The notes beneath the pieces were generated by a model, which saw only the letters and a list, made by a program, of their open reading frames with translations, made no database searches and had not been told where the DNA came from. From the NCBI RefSeq assembly GCF_003611735.1, contig NZ_RAWG01000033.1, forward strand, positions 1 to 50,255: a stretch of DNA of 50,255 bases. The letters run 5' to 3'. This DNA is from Corallococcus sicarius. Its GTDB lineage: Bacteria > Myxococcota > Myxococcia > Myxococcales > Myxococcaceae. How positions within the stretch are numbered: position 1 is the first letter of the stretch; each line of letters begins with the position of its first letter. A program made the translations under genes and the position numbers. Of the stretch, positions 8,701 through 16,395 are shown piece after piece.

Positions 8701-9860
8701 CTGAAGAGCAGGTCAGGAAGGCCAGCCTGCTCACCCTGGCCACGGCGGGAGAGTCCGTGCTCCTGGAATCCGAATATGCCCTGGAGCAAGAGAACTTCGA
8801 GGTACGCAAGACGGCCATCCAGGCACTCTCGTTAGATGCCTCACCAGCCGCACGTGCTCTTCTTCTCCGAGCACTATCCGATGTCGATGCCAGCGTTCGG
8901 GTTGCAGCGGTCCACGCCCTCGGCACTGGGGCATCTTCGGAAGAACAGCAATCCATCCTCAATCTTGCACTCGATGAAAGTTCTTATGTCCGGACTGCCT
9001 GCGTTGAGGTGATTGTGCGTGAGCGATGGGATGCCGGGCGAGAGCCGCTGGCCGCGTTGCTTCGAGACGTGCACGACCACGGGCCGGGCGTGGAGGAGCA
9101 CGTCGTGCATGGCATTGCCAGAGCTGCTGCCAAGGCCCTCGCCCAATGGAAGCCCCATCCTCCGGCGGCGGTCGACGCGCTCCTGCGTTTCGTGACCGAC
9201 GGGCTGGCTGCAAACACGGACCCGAATGTCCACGAGGAGGTCTTGAGGCTCCTCATCGCCCACGATGACCCTCGCGTCGCCGCCACGGTTTCATCCGCCA
9301 TCGGCGTCGTCGCAGGCGAGAAGCGCTCGTCCGCCGTTCGCATCCGCTCGCTTCTCCTGCAGGCCCTCATTCTGCACCTGCACCGTTGGCCAGGGCATTG
9401 CGCGGGCGTCTCGGTTCTCCCCATCGCGCAGGAGGCCATGAGCGCCAACGCCTTCTCCGCAGGGCGAGCCATGCTGGTACTCGGGATGGTGGGCGCACAT
9501 GCAGACACCGCCCGGCTCCTGGAACAAGAAGGGCATCGTCTTGAGCGGGCACTGCTCGCCGTGCTGGGCGCGGCGGTGACGAAGGCCGCCCCCAGTAAAG
9601 AGGCCGAGCAGGAACTCTGCCAAGACGAAGACGCAGGGCAACTCGTGGCGTGGGCCCGTGGAGGGCAGTCGGCGACCGCCGAGGTCTGGGAAAGCCGTTG
9701 GCGCGCCCATGCCCGACTCCATACTTGGCTCGCCGAGCTGTGGGAGGAGAGGGTCGGCTGGCCCAGCGCCATCCTATTGGGCGGGAAGCTATGTCTCGGA
9801 TCGACATTCATGGAGAGCATCAAGGCCCACCATCGATTGCAGGACGGGCCCGCGCGCTGA
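5721..9860 (+). CDS. REase/Cap4-like nuclease-nSTAND3 NTPase with HEAT-like repeats, Avs-like antiphage candidate
   Basis: 1379 residues. Residues ~10-150 look like a Cap4-type dsDNA endonuclease: GGLAALRGYDYQ at 10-21, FLFQIKYRG with Gln-x-Lys at 73-75, and LHYVLITNGQ at 121-130. The NTPase follows, with Walker A GPPGVGKT at 274-281 and Walker B-like FRVDDPWGQ at 321-329, the VDDPWG signature of nSTAND3 proteins. The C-terminal half is helical, and residues ~985-1110 contain HEAT-like units (VRKASLLTLA, VRKTAIQAL, VRVAAVHAL, VRTACVEVIV) spaced ~31-33 residues apart, a plausible ligand-sensing scaffold. It is a single-gene unit with no partner. It ends at the point where an acyl-CoA dehydrogenase pseudogene begins, so it probably arrived by insertion or rearrangement. 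Role in phage defence is inferred from architecture. Confidence 0.8.
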   Translation: MKTDTPKETGGLAALRGYDYQEEATVWLALHLIFERRAPHVIIEPAPHADLEATPAEEASSVVRHEPTRFLFQIKYRGSAWSAPSLFRKIIEAAPAPEPGAMRSRRRTLAPVEQLAADSSLHYVLITNGQFVSNAREFVISGLEHLPRNVPGAHLTVPEGVSADEISSRIGAMELLTRSELAARVRGLFASPEVALFVPATRLDEALMLLKQDVHARLVGDRPLTWTREEIIKRLRGLGGAPARTSDMDDFEPPRGYDQLVQRLHRENRLLLKGPPGVGKTLVADMLAHELRTARTPFEVVHAGSPGEIRQRLQQEGPFLFRVDDPWGQDSRIPEKGWAQQLPNLFRQVSGPAGSAHKILVTTRMGLLGDVYAQSVPKEVTSASETLDPESYDSAARLRILERKRRALQAVARRQFVRQHREEIVETLKVPLSIDHFVSSVGAAPPDSHLDLAKLLHDAEVEELSGTLQRELLGMDWARLPAMFLWTQLCVSAACDIDLARMRAQRLQRQAQKPLPFQKLVDWMVEAGWLRRNERRLNAHPTTVTGLERLLDFLPDEADHLVGELLEHMCAANEVQAAYELADRLPDARRASVPQAVAATIQQHFLEELLRTEPANFGGLLHAAQRWMPEGSPLALLIVALISPSKRGDDGWWEITNWAPPDWQPSTYHLVQASAESRQVLERYIRLWPTTANLGLHENGFAEWTSRFEWDLSQVYRKSLEEALDSGGCAVGDLARGALGGMAPAYEELLDRIFLASNQLQQDEEPSALLLKARQGILDDAYADYLLTRDGPPTPEEAASTALDGWMAVRRKREGYSWILTHPHKERLYSSWGEAILEGVPSPSEEEIESFLNAGDDTSPLMAWRIIAERQFTGFAPRMVEALSTTSLESIEPCLETLSRLISAPALGAALRDRSPGWSEERRALVALVALGLEEWSSDEKKPYRDEVGAAIGEPLAHLVELCARTLAGKSGPEVVARLSHEDRELLRRWAQQPEEQVRKASLLTLATAGESVLLESEYALEQENFEVRKTAIQALSLDASPAARALLLRALSDVDASVRVAAVHALGTGASSEEQQSILNLALDESSYVRTACVEVIVRERWDAGREPLAALLRDVHDHGPGVEEHVVHGIARAAAKALAQWKPHPPAAVDALLRFVTDGLAANTDPNVHEEVLRLLIAHDDPRVAATVSSAIGVVAGEKRSSAVRIRSLLLQALILHLHRWPGHCAGVSVLPIAQEAMSANAFSAGRAMLVLGMVGAHADTARLLEQEGHRLERALLAVLGAAVTKAAPSKEAEQELCQDEDAGQLVAWARGGQSATAEVWESRWRAHARLHTWLAELWEERVGWPSAILLGGKLCLGSTFMESIKAHHRLQDGPAR

Positions 9861-10476
9861 GGGCGGCTGGCGCCTGTCTGGGGCCAAACGCTTCGTGTCG
9901 GCCAGAGAGCAGGCCAGCGACCTGATCACCAATGCCGCATGTGATGGCCAGCCCGCCTTCTTCCTCATCGACAAGAACGACTCCATCCAGGTGGAGGATG
10001 TCTGGGGCCACCCTGGGCATGCGGGCCACGCGCTGCCAGCTCCTACACTTCCAGGACACGCTGCTGCCGGAGTCCCGGAGGCTGCCGCTGGATCCCTCCC
10101 AGCCCAACCTCATCGCCCTGAGCCTGCCGTGGATCTCCATCGGCATCCCCGAGGCGGCGCTGGCCTTCGCCATCCCATACGCCAGGGAGCACAAGCTGCC
10201 TCCGGAGAACCGGGCCACCGCGGAGATGCAGTGGGTGCAGTTCTCGGTGGCGGAGTTAGGCCTCCGTCTGGAGGCGGCGCGGGCGCTGGCCATGCGCGCG
10301 CGGTCATCACCACCGCGGCCATGGAGCTCGCTGGAGGATCGGGCTACATGCGCAGCCATCCCATTGAACGCTACCTGCGCGATGCCATGAGCGGCCCGCT
10401 GATGGCCTGGTCTCCGGCGGTGATCCGCGACTTCCTCGGCAAGGCCCTGCTGGGGCTTCAGCCGCCACCGCATTAG
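9861..10476 (+). pseudogene. Acyl-CoA dehydrogenase, truncated and frameshifted
   Basis: Three frames are needed to read it. GGWRLSGAKRFVSA to VEDVWG (9861-10010) is the middle domain. Then the frame changes to GMRATRCQLLHFQDTLLPE and on to AELGLRLEAARALAM (10018-10290). After a second shift and small loss it ends AMELAGGSGYMRSHPIERYL...PPPH with a stop at 10474-10476. The N-terminal ~150 residues are absent, replaced by the end of the NTPase gene. These motifs (FVSG, QDT.LP, GG.GY....PIER..RD) are those of FAD-dependent acyl-CoA dehydrogenases. It is not functional. Confidence 0.85.
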
Positions 10477-10510
10477 GCAAGTCACCCTGCAGGGAGGCAG
10501 CGGGAATCGA
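10470..10510. repeat. Right 41-bp direct repeat, candidate attachment site
   Basis: Matches 125-165 at 33 of 41 positions (see that entry). It overlaps the last codons of the acyl-CoA dehydrogenase remnant. Minus-strand reading gives GGGGTCGATTCCCGCTGCCTCC, again like the T-loop and acceptor end of a tRNA-like gene. Confidence 0.45.
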
Positions 10511-10927
10511 CCCCAGCGACGAGGCGATAGGAAACCCGAAGCAGGACGCGCTGTTACCCACTATCGCCTTGATCTCTCGTCGGTTCGTAGTGCCGCCCCA
10601 TCCCGTCTTCCCCCGTCTTGTCCCGTTCTCATCCCCGCTTGAGGGGCACGCTGGGGGCACATGCGGCCCCACAGGGGCAACCCGCTCACGGACGCGAGCG
10701 GCCCGAGCTCATGAGGACGCCGGGGCACTACGACGGCTGGAGCCACTTCCAGCAGCCGCTCGACGAGGCAAAGCGGGTCTTCGTGTCTTTTTCCAGTGTT
10801 TCTGGCCGGACATGAGCAGGACTTCCGAAATCGTCCCCATCAGCCCAATGCTTGTTCCAATTCCATGCACATCCAGTGATGATGGCGACGATTGGCGCAA
10901 TGCCAATCTTCGATGTGAAGGATAATT
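10511..10927. other. Intergenic region with a 9-bp stem
   Basis: No gene is supported. AGGCGATAG (10522-10530) and CTATCGCCT (10561-10569) form a perfect 9-bp inverted repeat around a 30-base loop, next to the att-like repeat; it could be part of a decayed tRNA/tmRNA-like structure. The 3' part drops in GC content and ends in AAGGA (10917-10921), the ribosome site of the next gene. Confidence 0.4.
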
Positions 10928-12178
10928 ATGCCACAGCTTCACAAGTGTCTGCTGACAGCCTCCCTGGCCTTCCTTGGTTTGAGCGCCTGTGGCGACGTGA
11001 CCTCTCCGGACGCGGCACAGCGCAGCACCCGCCAGGATGAGATGGTGGCAGAGGCTGTGCCTCTCCCGATCCCTGCCGGCTGCCTCCTGACCTCACTGGA
11101 TACAGACGGTGACGGCATCTGTAACGTCGTGGAGCTTGTGTTGGGCACCGATCCCAACAAGGCTGACACGGATGGGGACAGCCTCAGCGACTACGTGGAG
11201 ACGTTCGGCTTCGGCGGCCTGGATCTGAGTGCCCTCGGCGCCAACCCGCGCAAGAAGGACGTCTTCGTGGAGGTCGACTACTATCCCAACCTCAGGCCCA
11301 GCCAGGCCACGCTGGACAAGGTCATCACGGCTTTCGCCAGCGCGCCGGTGAGCAATCCGAATGGGTCCACAGGCATCACGCTGCACCTGGTGGTGGATCA
11401 GCAGATCGCCGCTGCGGACGCGGACATGGACCTGAACCCCGTGTGGCCGGAATTCAACGCCATCAAGACGAAGTACTTCGCCGCCGCCCGCGCGCCCTAC
11501 TTTCACTACACGGTGTTCGCGAACCAATACGACGGGAATTTCTCCAGCGGCATTTCTTTCGGCATCCCCGCGCAGGACTTCCTGTTGACGTTGGGCTCTT
11601 TCAATGGCACCGAGCAACAGCAGGCCGGCACCCTCATGCACGAACTGGGGCACAACCTGGGCCTGCGCCACGGTGGCAATGACGACTCCAACTACAAGCC
11701 CAACTACCTGAGCATCATGAACTACGAATACCAGTTCCATGGATTCGAACTTGGCGGCAAGGTCGGCGCGCTCGACTACTCGCGTGTGCAGGTGGCTTCC
11801 ATCAGCGAGGCGGCCGTCTACGATCTCACCGCGTTCGCGCCCGTCGCCCCGACCACCGAGACGGAACTGGGCAAGTACTACGGGCTGCGCTTCAACGACG
11901 CCCAGGTGTCTATGTTCTCTGCAACCGACTTCGTCGACTTCAACAACAACCGCCAATACGACTTCAACCCCTATGCGCTGGACTTCAACCGCGACGGCGA
12001 CGCGACGGATGTGTTCCCTGCGTCGCAGAACGACTGGGCGGCCGTGATCTATGACGGCGGCCAGATTGGCTTCGCCACGCCGGGCATGCCCCGGCATCTG
12101 GATCGCGAGGAGCGCTTCCTCGTTGCCCCCGAGGAGATGGAGCCCTGCCTTTCCGGGGATCCGGACCGCGCCCCGTAA
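10928..12178 (+). CDS. Secreted zinc metalloprotease lipoprotein (metzincin type)
   Basis: 416 residues with a lipoprotein signal (FLGLSAC lipobox) at the N-terminus, so probably outer-membrane anchored. Residues ~55-90 carry calcium-binding thrombospondin-type-3 repeats (DTDGDGICN, DTDGDSLSDYVE). The catalytic motif HELGHNLGLRHGG is a metzincin HExxHxxGxxH, followed by a Met-turn (SIMNYEYQF). The C-terminal part again has EF-like DFNNNRQYDFN and DFNRDGDATDVF stretches. The start is supported by AAGGA 6 bases upstream. A GC-rich hairpin follows the stop. Confidence 0.85.
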   Translation: MPQLHKCLLTASLAFLGLSACGDVTSPDAAQRSTRQDEMVAEAVPLPIPAGCLLTSLDTDGDGICNVVELVLGTDPNKADTDGDSLSDYVETFGFGGLDLSALGANPRKKDVFVEVDYYPNLRPSQATLDKVITAFASAPVSNPNGSTGITLHLVVDQQIAAADADMDLNPVWPEFNAIKTKYFAAARAPYFHYTVFANQYDGNFSSGISFGIPAQDFLLTLGSFNGTEQQQAGTLMHELGHNLGLRHGGNDDSNYKPNYLSIMNYEYQFHGFELGGKVGALDYSRVQVASISEAAVYDLTAFAPVAPTTETELGKYYGLRFNDAQVSMFSATDFVDFNNNRQYDFNPYALDFNRDGDATDVFPASQNDWAAVIYDGGQIGFATPGMPRHLDREERFLVAPEEMEPCLSGDPDRAP

Positions 12179-12211
12179 GTCCGCCTCCCGTTGCTGAAGA
12201 GTCGAATCCCA

Positions 12212-12242
12212 CCGCCGGGGCCGCCTGCACGGGCCCCGGCGG
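12212..12242 (+). terminator. Hairpin after the metalloprotease gene
   Basis: CCGCCGGGGCC (12212-12222) pairs perfectly with GGCCCCGGCGG (12232-12242) around a 9-base loop. There is no T-run. It lies between two convergent genes and may act as a transcription barrier or RNA stabiliser. Confidence 0.5.
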
Positions 12243-12361
12243 GCGGGCGATTCTGGAGCACCGGAGCTTGCCCACGGCCTGTGCGAGGTGGGCCCCGCCT
12301 TTGACTTCCTCTCCTTCATCGAACCCGCGGCGTGGTCAGGGTTCGAGCGGGTCCTGAACCT

Positions 12362-13264
12362 CTAGGCCCGCGAGCCGATGCGCTTGCGCAGCCGCTCGGC
12401 CGCGAAGTCCAGGAAGGCCGTCGCCGCCCGGCGTTGGGGGCCCGGCAGGTGGACGAGCTGCACCGGAACGGGCGCTGGCTCGAACGGTTCGAGCACCACG
12501 CGCAGCCGCCTATCCGCGAGCAGCGAGTCCACTTGATAGGAGAGGACCCGCACGAGTCCCAGGCCGGCCAGCGCGGCGTCGATGGCCGCCTGGGCCGTGT
12601 TGATGATCAGCCGTGGGCGCACGGCGACACCTCGCTCCCGCCTTCCGCCGCTCGGGAAGGACCACCGGTCCGCGATGGGGGTCGTGGTCGTGAACGCGAT
12701 GCACTCGTGGTGGGCCAGCGCCTCCGGGTCCTTCGGCACGCCCGCGCGCTTCAAGTACGCCGGGCTCGCGCAGATGACCGAGCGCACGTGGCCGACCCCT
12801 CGGGCCCGCAGCGCCGAGTCGGCGAGCGCCCCGATCCGCACGCCCACGTCCACGCCCTCCTCGGCCAGCGACACCACGCGATCAAGGAGGGTGAGCCGCA
12901 GGTCCAGCTGGGGATGGGCTCCCAGGAACTCCGCCACCACGGGCACGAGGTGCAGCTGGCCGAACAGCACCGACGCCGTCACGGACAGCGTGCCGTGCAA
13001 CTCGGTCCGCGCGTCGGAGGGCGCTTCGAGGAGCTCGAACTCCGCCAGCGCCCGGCGGCTGCGCTCGAGGTAGTGCTCCCCCTCCCCCGTGAGCGAAACA
13101 GACCGGGTGGTCCGGTTCAGCAGGCGCGTGCCCAGCCGCTGCTCCAGCGCGGCGACGGCGCGGGTGACGCTCTGGGGGGAGCAGGAGTGGGTCCGGGCTG
13201 CCTCGATGAAGCTCCCCAGGCTCGCGACGGACACGAAGAGGCGCCACTCCCCGACTCGATCCAT
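12362..13264 (-). CDS. LysR-family transcriptional regulator
   Basis: 300 residues. The N-terminal winged helix-turn-helix (FVSVASLGSFIEAARTHSCS, then VTRAVAALEQRLGTRLLNR and SLTGEGEHYLERSRRAL) is typical, followed by a periplasmic-binding-protein-like effector domain from ~90. It starts with ATG and is divergent from the PNPOx-like gene at 13339, 74 bases away, which is the usual arrangement of a LysR protein and its target. The LxxxLE..LGxRLxxRTTR pattern places it in the large CrgA/PecT-like subgroup. Confidence 0.9.
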   Translation of the reverse strand: MDRVGEWRLFVSVASLGSFIEAARTHSCSPQSVTRAVAALEQRLGTRLLNRTTRSVSLTGEGEHYLERSRRALAEFELLEAPSDARTELHGTLSVTASVLFGQLHLVPVVAEFLGAHPQLDLRLTLLDRVVSLAEEGVDVGVRIGALADSALRARGVGHVRSVICASPAYLKRAGVPKDPEALAHHECIAFTTTTPIADRWSFPSGGRRERGVAVRPRLIINTAQAAIDAALAGLGLVRVLSYQVDSLLADRRLRVVLEPFEPAPVPVQLVHLPGPQRRAATAFLDFAAERLRKRIGSRA

Positions 13265-13338
13265 TGTTCCACCTCCTGGAATACTGTTACCACGGACGCG
13301 TCATTGTTGACGAAGTGGGAGGCCCGTACCTTGGGCTC
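13265..13338. promoter_or_regulatory. Divergent promoter region of the LysR and PNPOx-like genes
   Basis: 74 bases separate the two start codons, so both promoters and the LysR binding site must lie here or within the genes. A moderately AT-rich core (AATACTGTTACC at 13277-13288 and CATTGTTGACGAAG at 13302-13315) is the likely site. I cannot define the operator exactly. Confidence 0.5.
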
Positions 13339-13959
13339 ATGAAACCCTCTTCGAGCGATGTGGCCTTCTCCCCAGCGGTGAAGCAGGTGCAGGGCGAGCG
13401 TGGCTCCAGGGCCGCGTATGCCCGGATGGAGCGCGACGGGGGCTTCGAGACCGAGGTGACGGAGAGCCTGCGCGCGTTCCTCGCGCAGGTGGACACGGGG
13501 TTCCTGGCCACCGCGAGCGCGGAGGGGCAGCCCTACATCCAGCATCGCGGTGGTCCCCGAGGTTTCATCCAGGGGCTCGACGACCACACGCTCGGGTTCG
13601 TCGACTTCGTGGGCAACCGTCAGTACGTCTCGACGGGCAACCTGTCCGAGAACGAGCGGGTCTGCCTCTTCCTCATCGACTACGCGCGCCAGCGCCGCGT
13701 CAAGGTCTGGGGCACGGCGCGCGCCGTCCCCGCGACGGACGAGCTGCTGTCCCGGTTCGTTACCACCGGGTCCCGCGCGCGCCCCGAGCAGGTCATCCTC
13801 ATCACGGTGAGCGCCTGGGATGTGAACTGCCCGAAGCACATTCCGCAGAAGCTCGATGCCTCCGAGGTGGCCCAGTCGCTCCAGCGGCTGGAGAACCGCA
13901 TCGCGCAGCTGGAAGCGGAGAACCGCCGTCTCCAGGCGGCTCGCTCCGCCTCGCCATGA
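13339..13959 (+). CDS. Pyridoxamine 5'-phosphate oxidase-like flavin-binding protein
   Basis: 206 residues. The core AFLAQVDTGFLATASAEGQP, IQHRGGPRGF and LSENERVCLFLIDYA is that of the PNPOx-like split-barrel FMN or F420-binding family. Residues ~170-206 add a short coiled coil (LQRLENRIAQLEAENRRLQ) that could dimerise it. The reaction is unknown; many relatives are quinone or nitro reductases or sensors. The ATG at 13339 is preferred over an upstream in-frame extension that would overlap the LysR start region. Confidence 0.8.
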   Translation: MKPSSSDVAFSPAVKQVQGERGSRAAYARMERDGGFETEVTESLRAFLAQVDTGFLATASAEGQPYIQHRGGPRGFIQGLDDHTLGFVDFVGNRQYVSTGNLSENERVCLFLIDYARQRRVKVWGTARAVPATDELLSRFVTTGSRARPEQVILITVSAWDVNCPKHIPQKLDASEVAQSLQRLENRIAQLEAENRRLQAARSASP

Positions 13960-14054
13960 ATTCCTGCATCACCGTTATTCCAGCCCTAGCGGCTTGACTG
14001 AGAGAGGAGCACGGCGCTACTCCCAGTGCCCCCTGTCACCCGGAGCACCCGCCC

Positions 14055-15581
14055 ATGCGCAACGTTCGACGTCCCCTGATGCTGCTCCCGTGGTTGATAT
14101 TGTCCGCCTGCCATCCGGAGTCGGAGCCCTCCACGGCAGAGGCGCCCGCCGAGGCGACAGGCCAGACGTCCCGCCTGTTGCGAGCGGAGGTCCCCGTCCC
14201 CGGGCAGTACGTGGTGGTGCTCGCGCCCCCGGCCCTGGGCGAGCCGGAGGACGTGCCCGCGCTGGCGGAGGCGCTGGCGTCGAAGCACGGTGGACAGGTG
14301 CTCCACGTGTACCAGAAGGCCCTGCGGGGCTTCTCGGTGCGCATGACGGAGGCCCAGGCGCTGGAGCTGGCCCGGCACCCGGCGGTGGCCTCCATTGAAG
14401 AGGATGCGGTGGTGCGCGACTCCCTCGTGCAGTCCTCGCCGAGCAACTGGGGACTGGACCGCATCGACCAGCGCACGCTGCCGCTCGACAACCAGTACAC
14501 GTACTTCGGTACCGGGGCGGGCGTTCACGCCTACCTCATCAGCACCGGCATCCGCACCACCCACACCGACCTGGGCGGCCGGGCCACGGCGGACTTCAAC
14601 AACGTCCCGGACGGGATGGGCCACACCGACTGCAACGGCGTGGGCACCCACTGGGCCACCGTCATCGGAGGCAACACCTACGGCGTCGCCAAGGGCACGC
14701 GGCTGCACTCGGTGCGCGTGCTGGACTGCGGTGGCAGCGGCACCATCTCCAACATCCTCGCCGGCGTGGACTGGGTCACCTTCAATCACATCAAGCCGGC
14801 CGTGGCCCTGCTCAACCTCAACATGACGTCGGTCAACGCCACGTTGGAGGCGGTGGTCCGCAACTCCATCGCCCAGGGCGTCACCTACGTGGGCACCGCC
14901 GGCATCCGGTCCGTGGACGCCTGCACCACGTCGCCCGCGCGCATGCCCGAGCTCATCACCGTGGGATTCTCCAGGAACACCGACGCGGTGGCGTCCTTCT
15001 CCAACTTCGGCGGCTGCGTGGACCTGTTCGCGCCAGGAGATGGCATCACGGGCGGCTGGTTCAACAGCGACACCGCGACCAACACCATCGGCGGCGGAGT
15101 GGGCGCGGCTGTCGCGACCGGGGCCGCCGCGCTCTGGCTGGAGGTGTTCCCCACGGCCACGCCCGCCGCGGTGTCATCGATGCTCACGAGCCATGCCACC
15201 ACCGGTGCGCTCACCCCCACGCCCACGGCTCCGACGCCGGACCGCCTGCTGTACACGGGATTCATCGGCTCGCGGCTGAGGGGAGGCACCCCGGTCAGCG
15301 GCATCCCCAACCGGCTGGGCGACCTGCGCTTCTTCCGGCTCGACGTGCCGACGGGCACCACGCGGGTCACCTTCACCACCAGCGGCGGAACGGGTGACGT
15401 GGACCTCTACGTGCGGGCCGGCGCGCTGCCCTCGCTCAGCGTCTATGACTGCGCGCCCTACCTGACTGGCAACGCGGAGACCTGCACCCTCAACTCGCCA
15501 GCCGCGGGCCCCCTGTACGTCATGCTGCACGGCTTCGCGAACTTCTCGGGCGTATCGCTGTCGACGACCGTCACGCCGTAG
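14055..15581 (+). CDS. Subtilisin-fold lipoprotein with degenerate active site and PPC domain
   Basis: 508 residues. Lipoprotein signal ending WLILSAC. Residues ~45-120 are an inhibitor I9-type propeptide (GQYVVVLAPP to HPAVASIEEDAV). Residues ~130-390 align with proteinase K-type S8 peptidases, including GVAKGTRLHSVRVLDCGGSG. All catalytic positions are changed. The Asp of the xIDTG motif is Ser163 (LISTGI), the His of GHGTH is Val196 (NGVGTHW), the oxyanion Asn is Ile284 (TAGIRS), and the GTSMA Ser box reads GGGVGAA (Val349 or a gap). A C-terminal pre-peptidase (PPC) beta domain (~415-508) is intact, with FFRLDVPTGTTRVTF and DVDLYVRAG. The frame is complete, so it is a pseudoenzyme candidate rather than a broken gene. 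It may bind peptides or act as an inhibitor or decoy; that is inference. Confidence 0.85.
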   Translation: MRNVRRPLMLLPWLILSACHPESEPSTAEAPAEATGQTSRLLRAEVPVPGQYVVVLAPPALGEPEDVPALAEALASKHGGQVLHVYQKALRGFSVRMTEAQALELARHPAVASIEEDAVVRDSLVQSSPSNWGLDRIDQRTLPLDNQYTYFGTGAGVHAYLISTGIRTTHTDLGGRATADFNNVPDGMGHTDCNGVGTHWATVIGGNTYGVAKGTRLHSVRVLDCGGSGTISNILAGVDWVTFNHIKPAVALLNLNMTSVNATLEAVVRNSIAQGVTYVGTAGIRSVDACTTSPARMPELITVGFSRNTDAVASFSNFGGCVDLFAPGDGITGGWFNSDTATNTIGGGVGAAVATGAAALWLEVFPTATPAAVSSMLTSHATTGALTPTPTAPTPDRLLYTGFIGSRLRGGTPVSGIPNRLGDLRFFRLDVPTGTTRVTFTTSGGTGDVDLYVRAGALPSLSVYDCAPYLTGNAETCTLNSPAAGPLYVMLHGFANFSGVSLSTTVTP

Positions 15582-15639
15582 CGCGGAGAAGCCAGAGCGC
15601 CGGGCAGCAGTGGGCAGGCGGCATTGACTGGAATAAGCG

Positions 15640-16395
15640 TCAAGGCGCTGCGCGTCCGCCGATCTCCGGAAAGCGCTCGTAGGTCCGCTTGAGCGTGTCC
15701 AGGTGGGCGGGGTCGTCCAGGTTGAGCGGCGCATCGGTGAGCTGCACGACCCAGCCGCCCGATGCTGTGCGCCGCGCCCGTGAAAGCAACTCAGAGTCGC
15801 GGGCCGGGTCCGGGAATCCGATGGCTTGCGCGGCAGCGGCGGACCAGTAGTTCAGCCACCCGAGGTAATAGGGAATCTCGGGCGAGCGGATGTGCTCGAA
15901 GAGCTGGAGGGCTGGCAGGCCCCGGGGAGGGGACGGCGGCCCTTCCAGCGTGGGAGCTATCTGCTCCGCGATGTCCCCTGAAGCGCCGTCCGGCGTCGCA
16001 TGCCCCCAGAACGCGCGTGCGCCCTCTGCCACTGCTTCAAGCACATCCACCGCTGCTGCGATAACCCCCGCATCTAGCGGCAACTTCGCATGGACTTGGA
16101 GCTGGGGTCGGCCGCCTGGGCTCACATACGCGGATCGGTGGCGCCCGGAAATCATCACGGGGGAACGCTCATCGTTGTTGCATATCATCGGAAACTCGCC
16201 ACGCGTGGCCTCCTCAGTCAACCACGCATCGCGCTGTGGCAACGCGGCAAGCCGTCGCCTGTCGGTGACTCTCCACTCCAGGCGCAAGCCGGGGAGCGCC
16301 TTTTCCATCCCATGGACGGCAGCGAGTGTGCGGTTGCCGTCACCCACAAGCGCAGGTGCATAGACGTTGAGAATGAGGGGGCTTCGAATGGTCAT
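15640..16395 (-). CDS. DUF5953-type protein, possible immunity or partner protein
   Basis: About 251 residues, cytoplasmic, without signal or membrane segments. I recognise it as the DUF5953 type, which I know from myxobacteria next to DUF6310 genes; function unknown. Its ATG at 16395 overlaps the TGA of the DUF6310 gene (ATGA), so the two are translationally coupled. An ATG at 16404 is also possible. It is Trp-rich, with segments such as PYYLGWLNYWS and TASGGWVVQL, reminiscent of immunity proteins that pair with a single toxin. Confidence 0.65.
   Translation of the reverse strand: MTIRSPLILNVYAPALVGDGNRTLAAVHGMEKALPGLRLEWRVTDRRRLAALPQRDAWLTEEATRGEFPMICNNDERSPVMISGRHRSAYVSPGGRPQLQVHAKLPLDAGVIAAAVDVLEAVAEGARAFWGHATPDGASGDIAEQIAPTLEGPPSPPRGLPALQLFEHIRSPEIPYYLGWLNYWSAAAAQAIGFPDPARDSELLSRARRTASGGWVVQLTDAPLNLDDPAHLDTLKRTYERFPEIGGRAAP

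Noticed and set aside
8984-9823. 279-codon minus-strand frame inside the second STAND gene
   Set aside because: Antisense to the HEAT-repeat region and Ser/Ala/Arg-rich; a shadow.
10500-10600. Complete tRNA or tmRNA gene around the right repeat
   Set aside because: Only a T-arm-like and acceptor-like stretch can be seen; the T stem has a mismatch and no matching 5' acceptor strand or anticodon arm is found.
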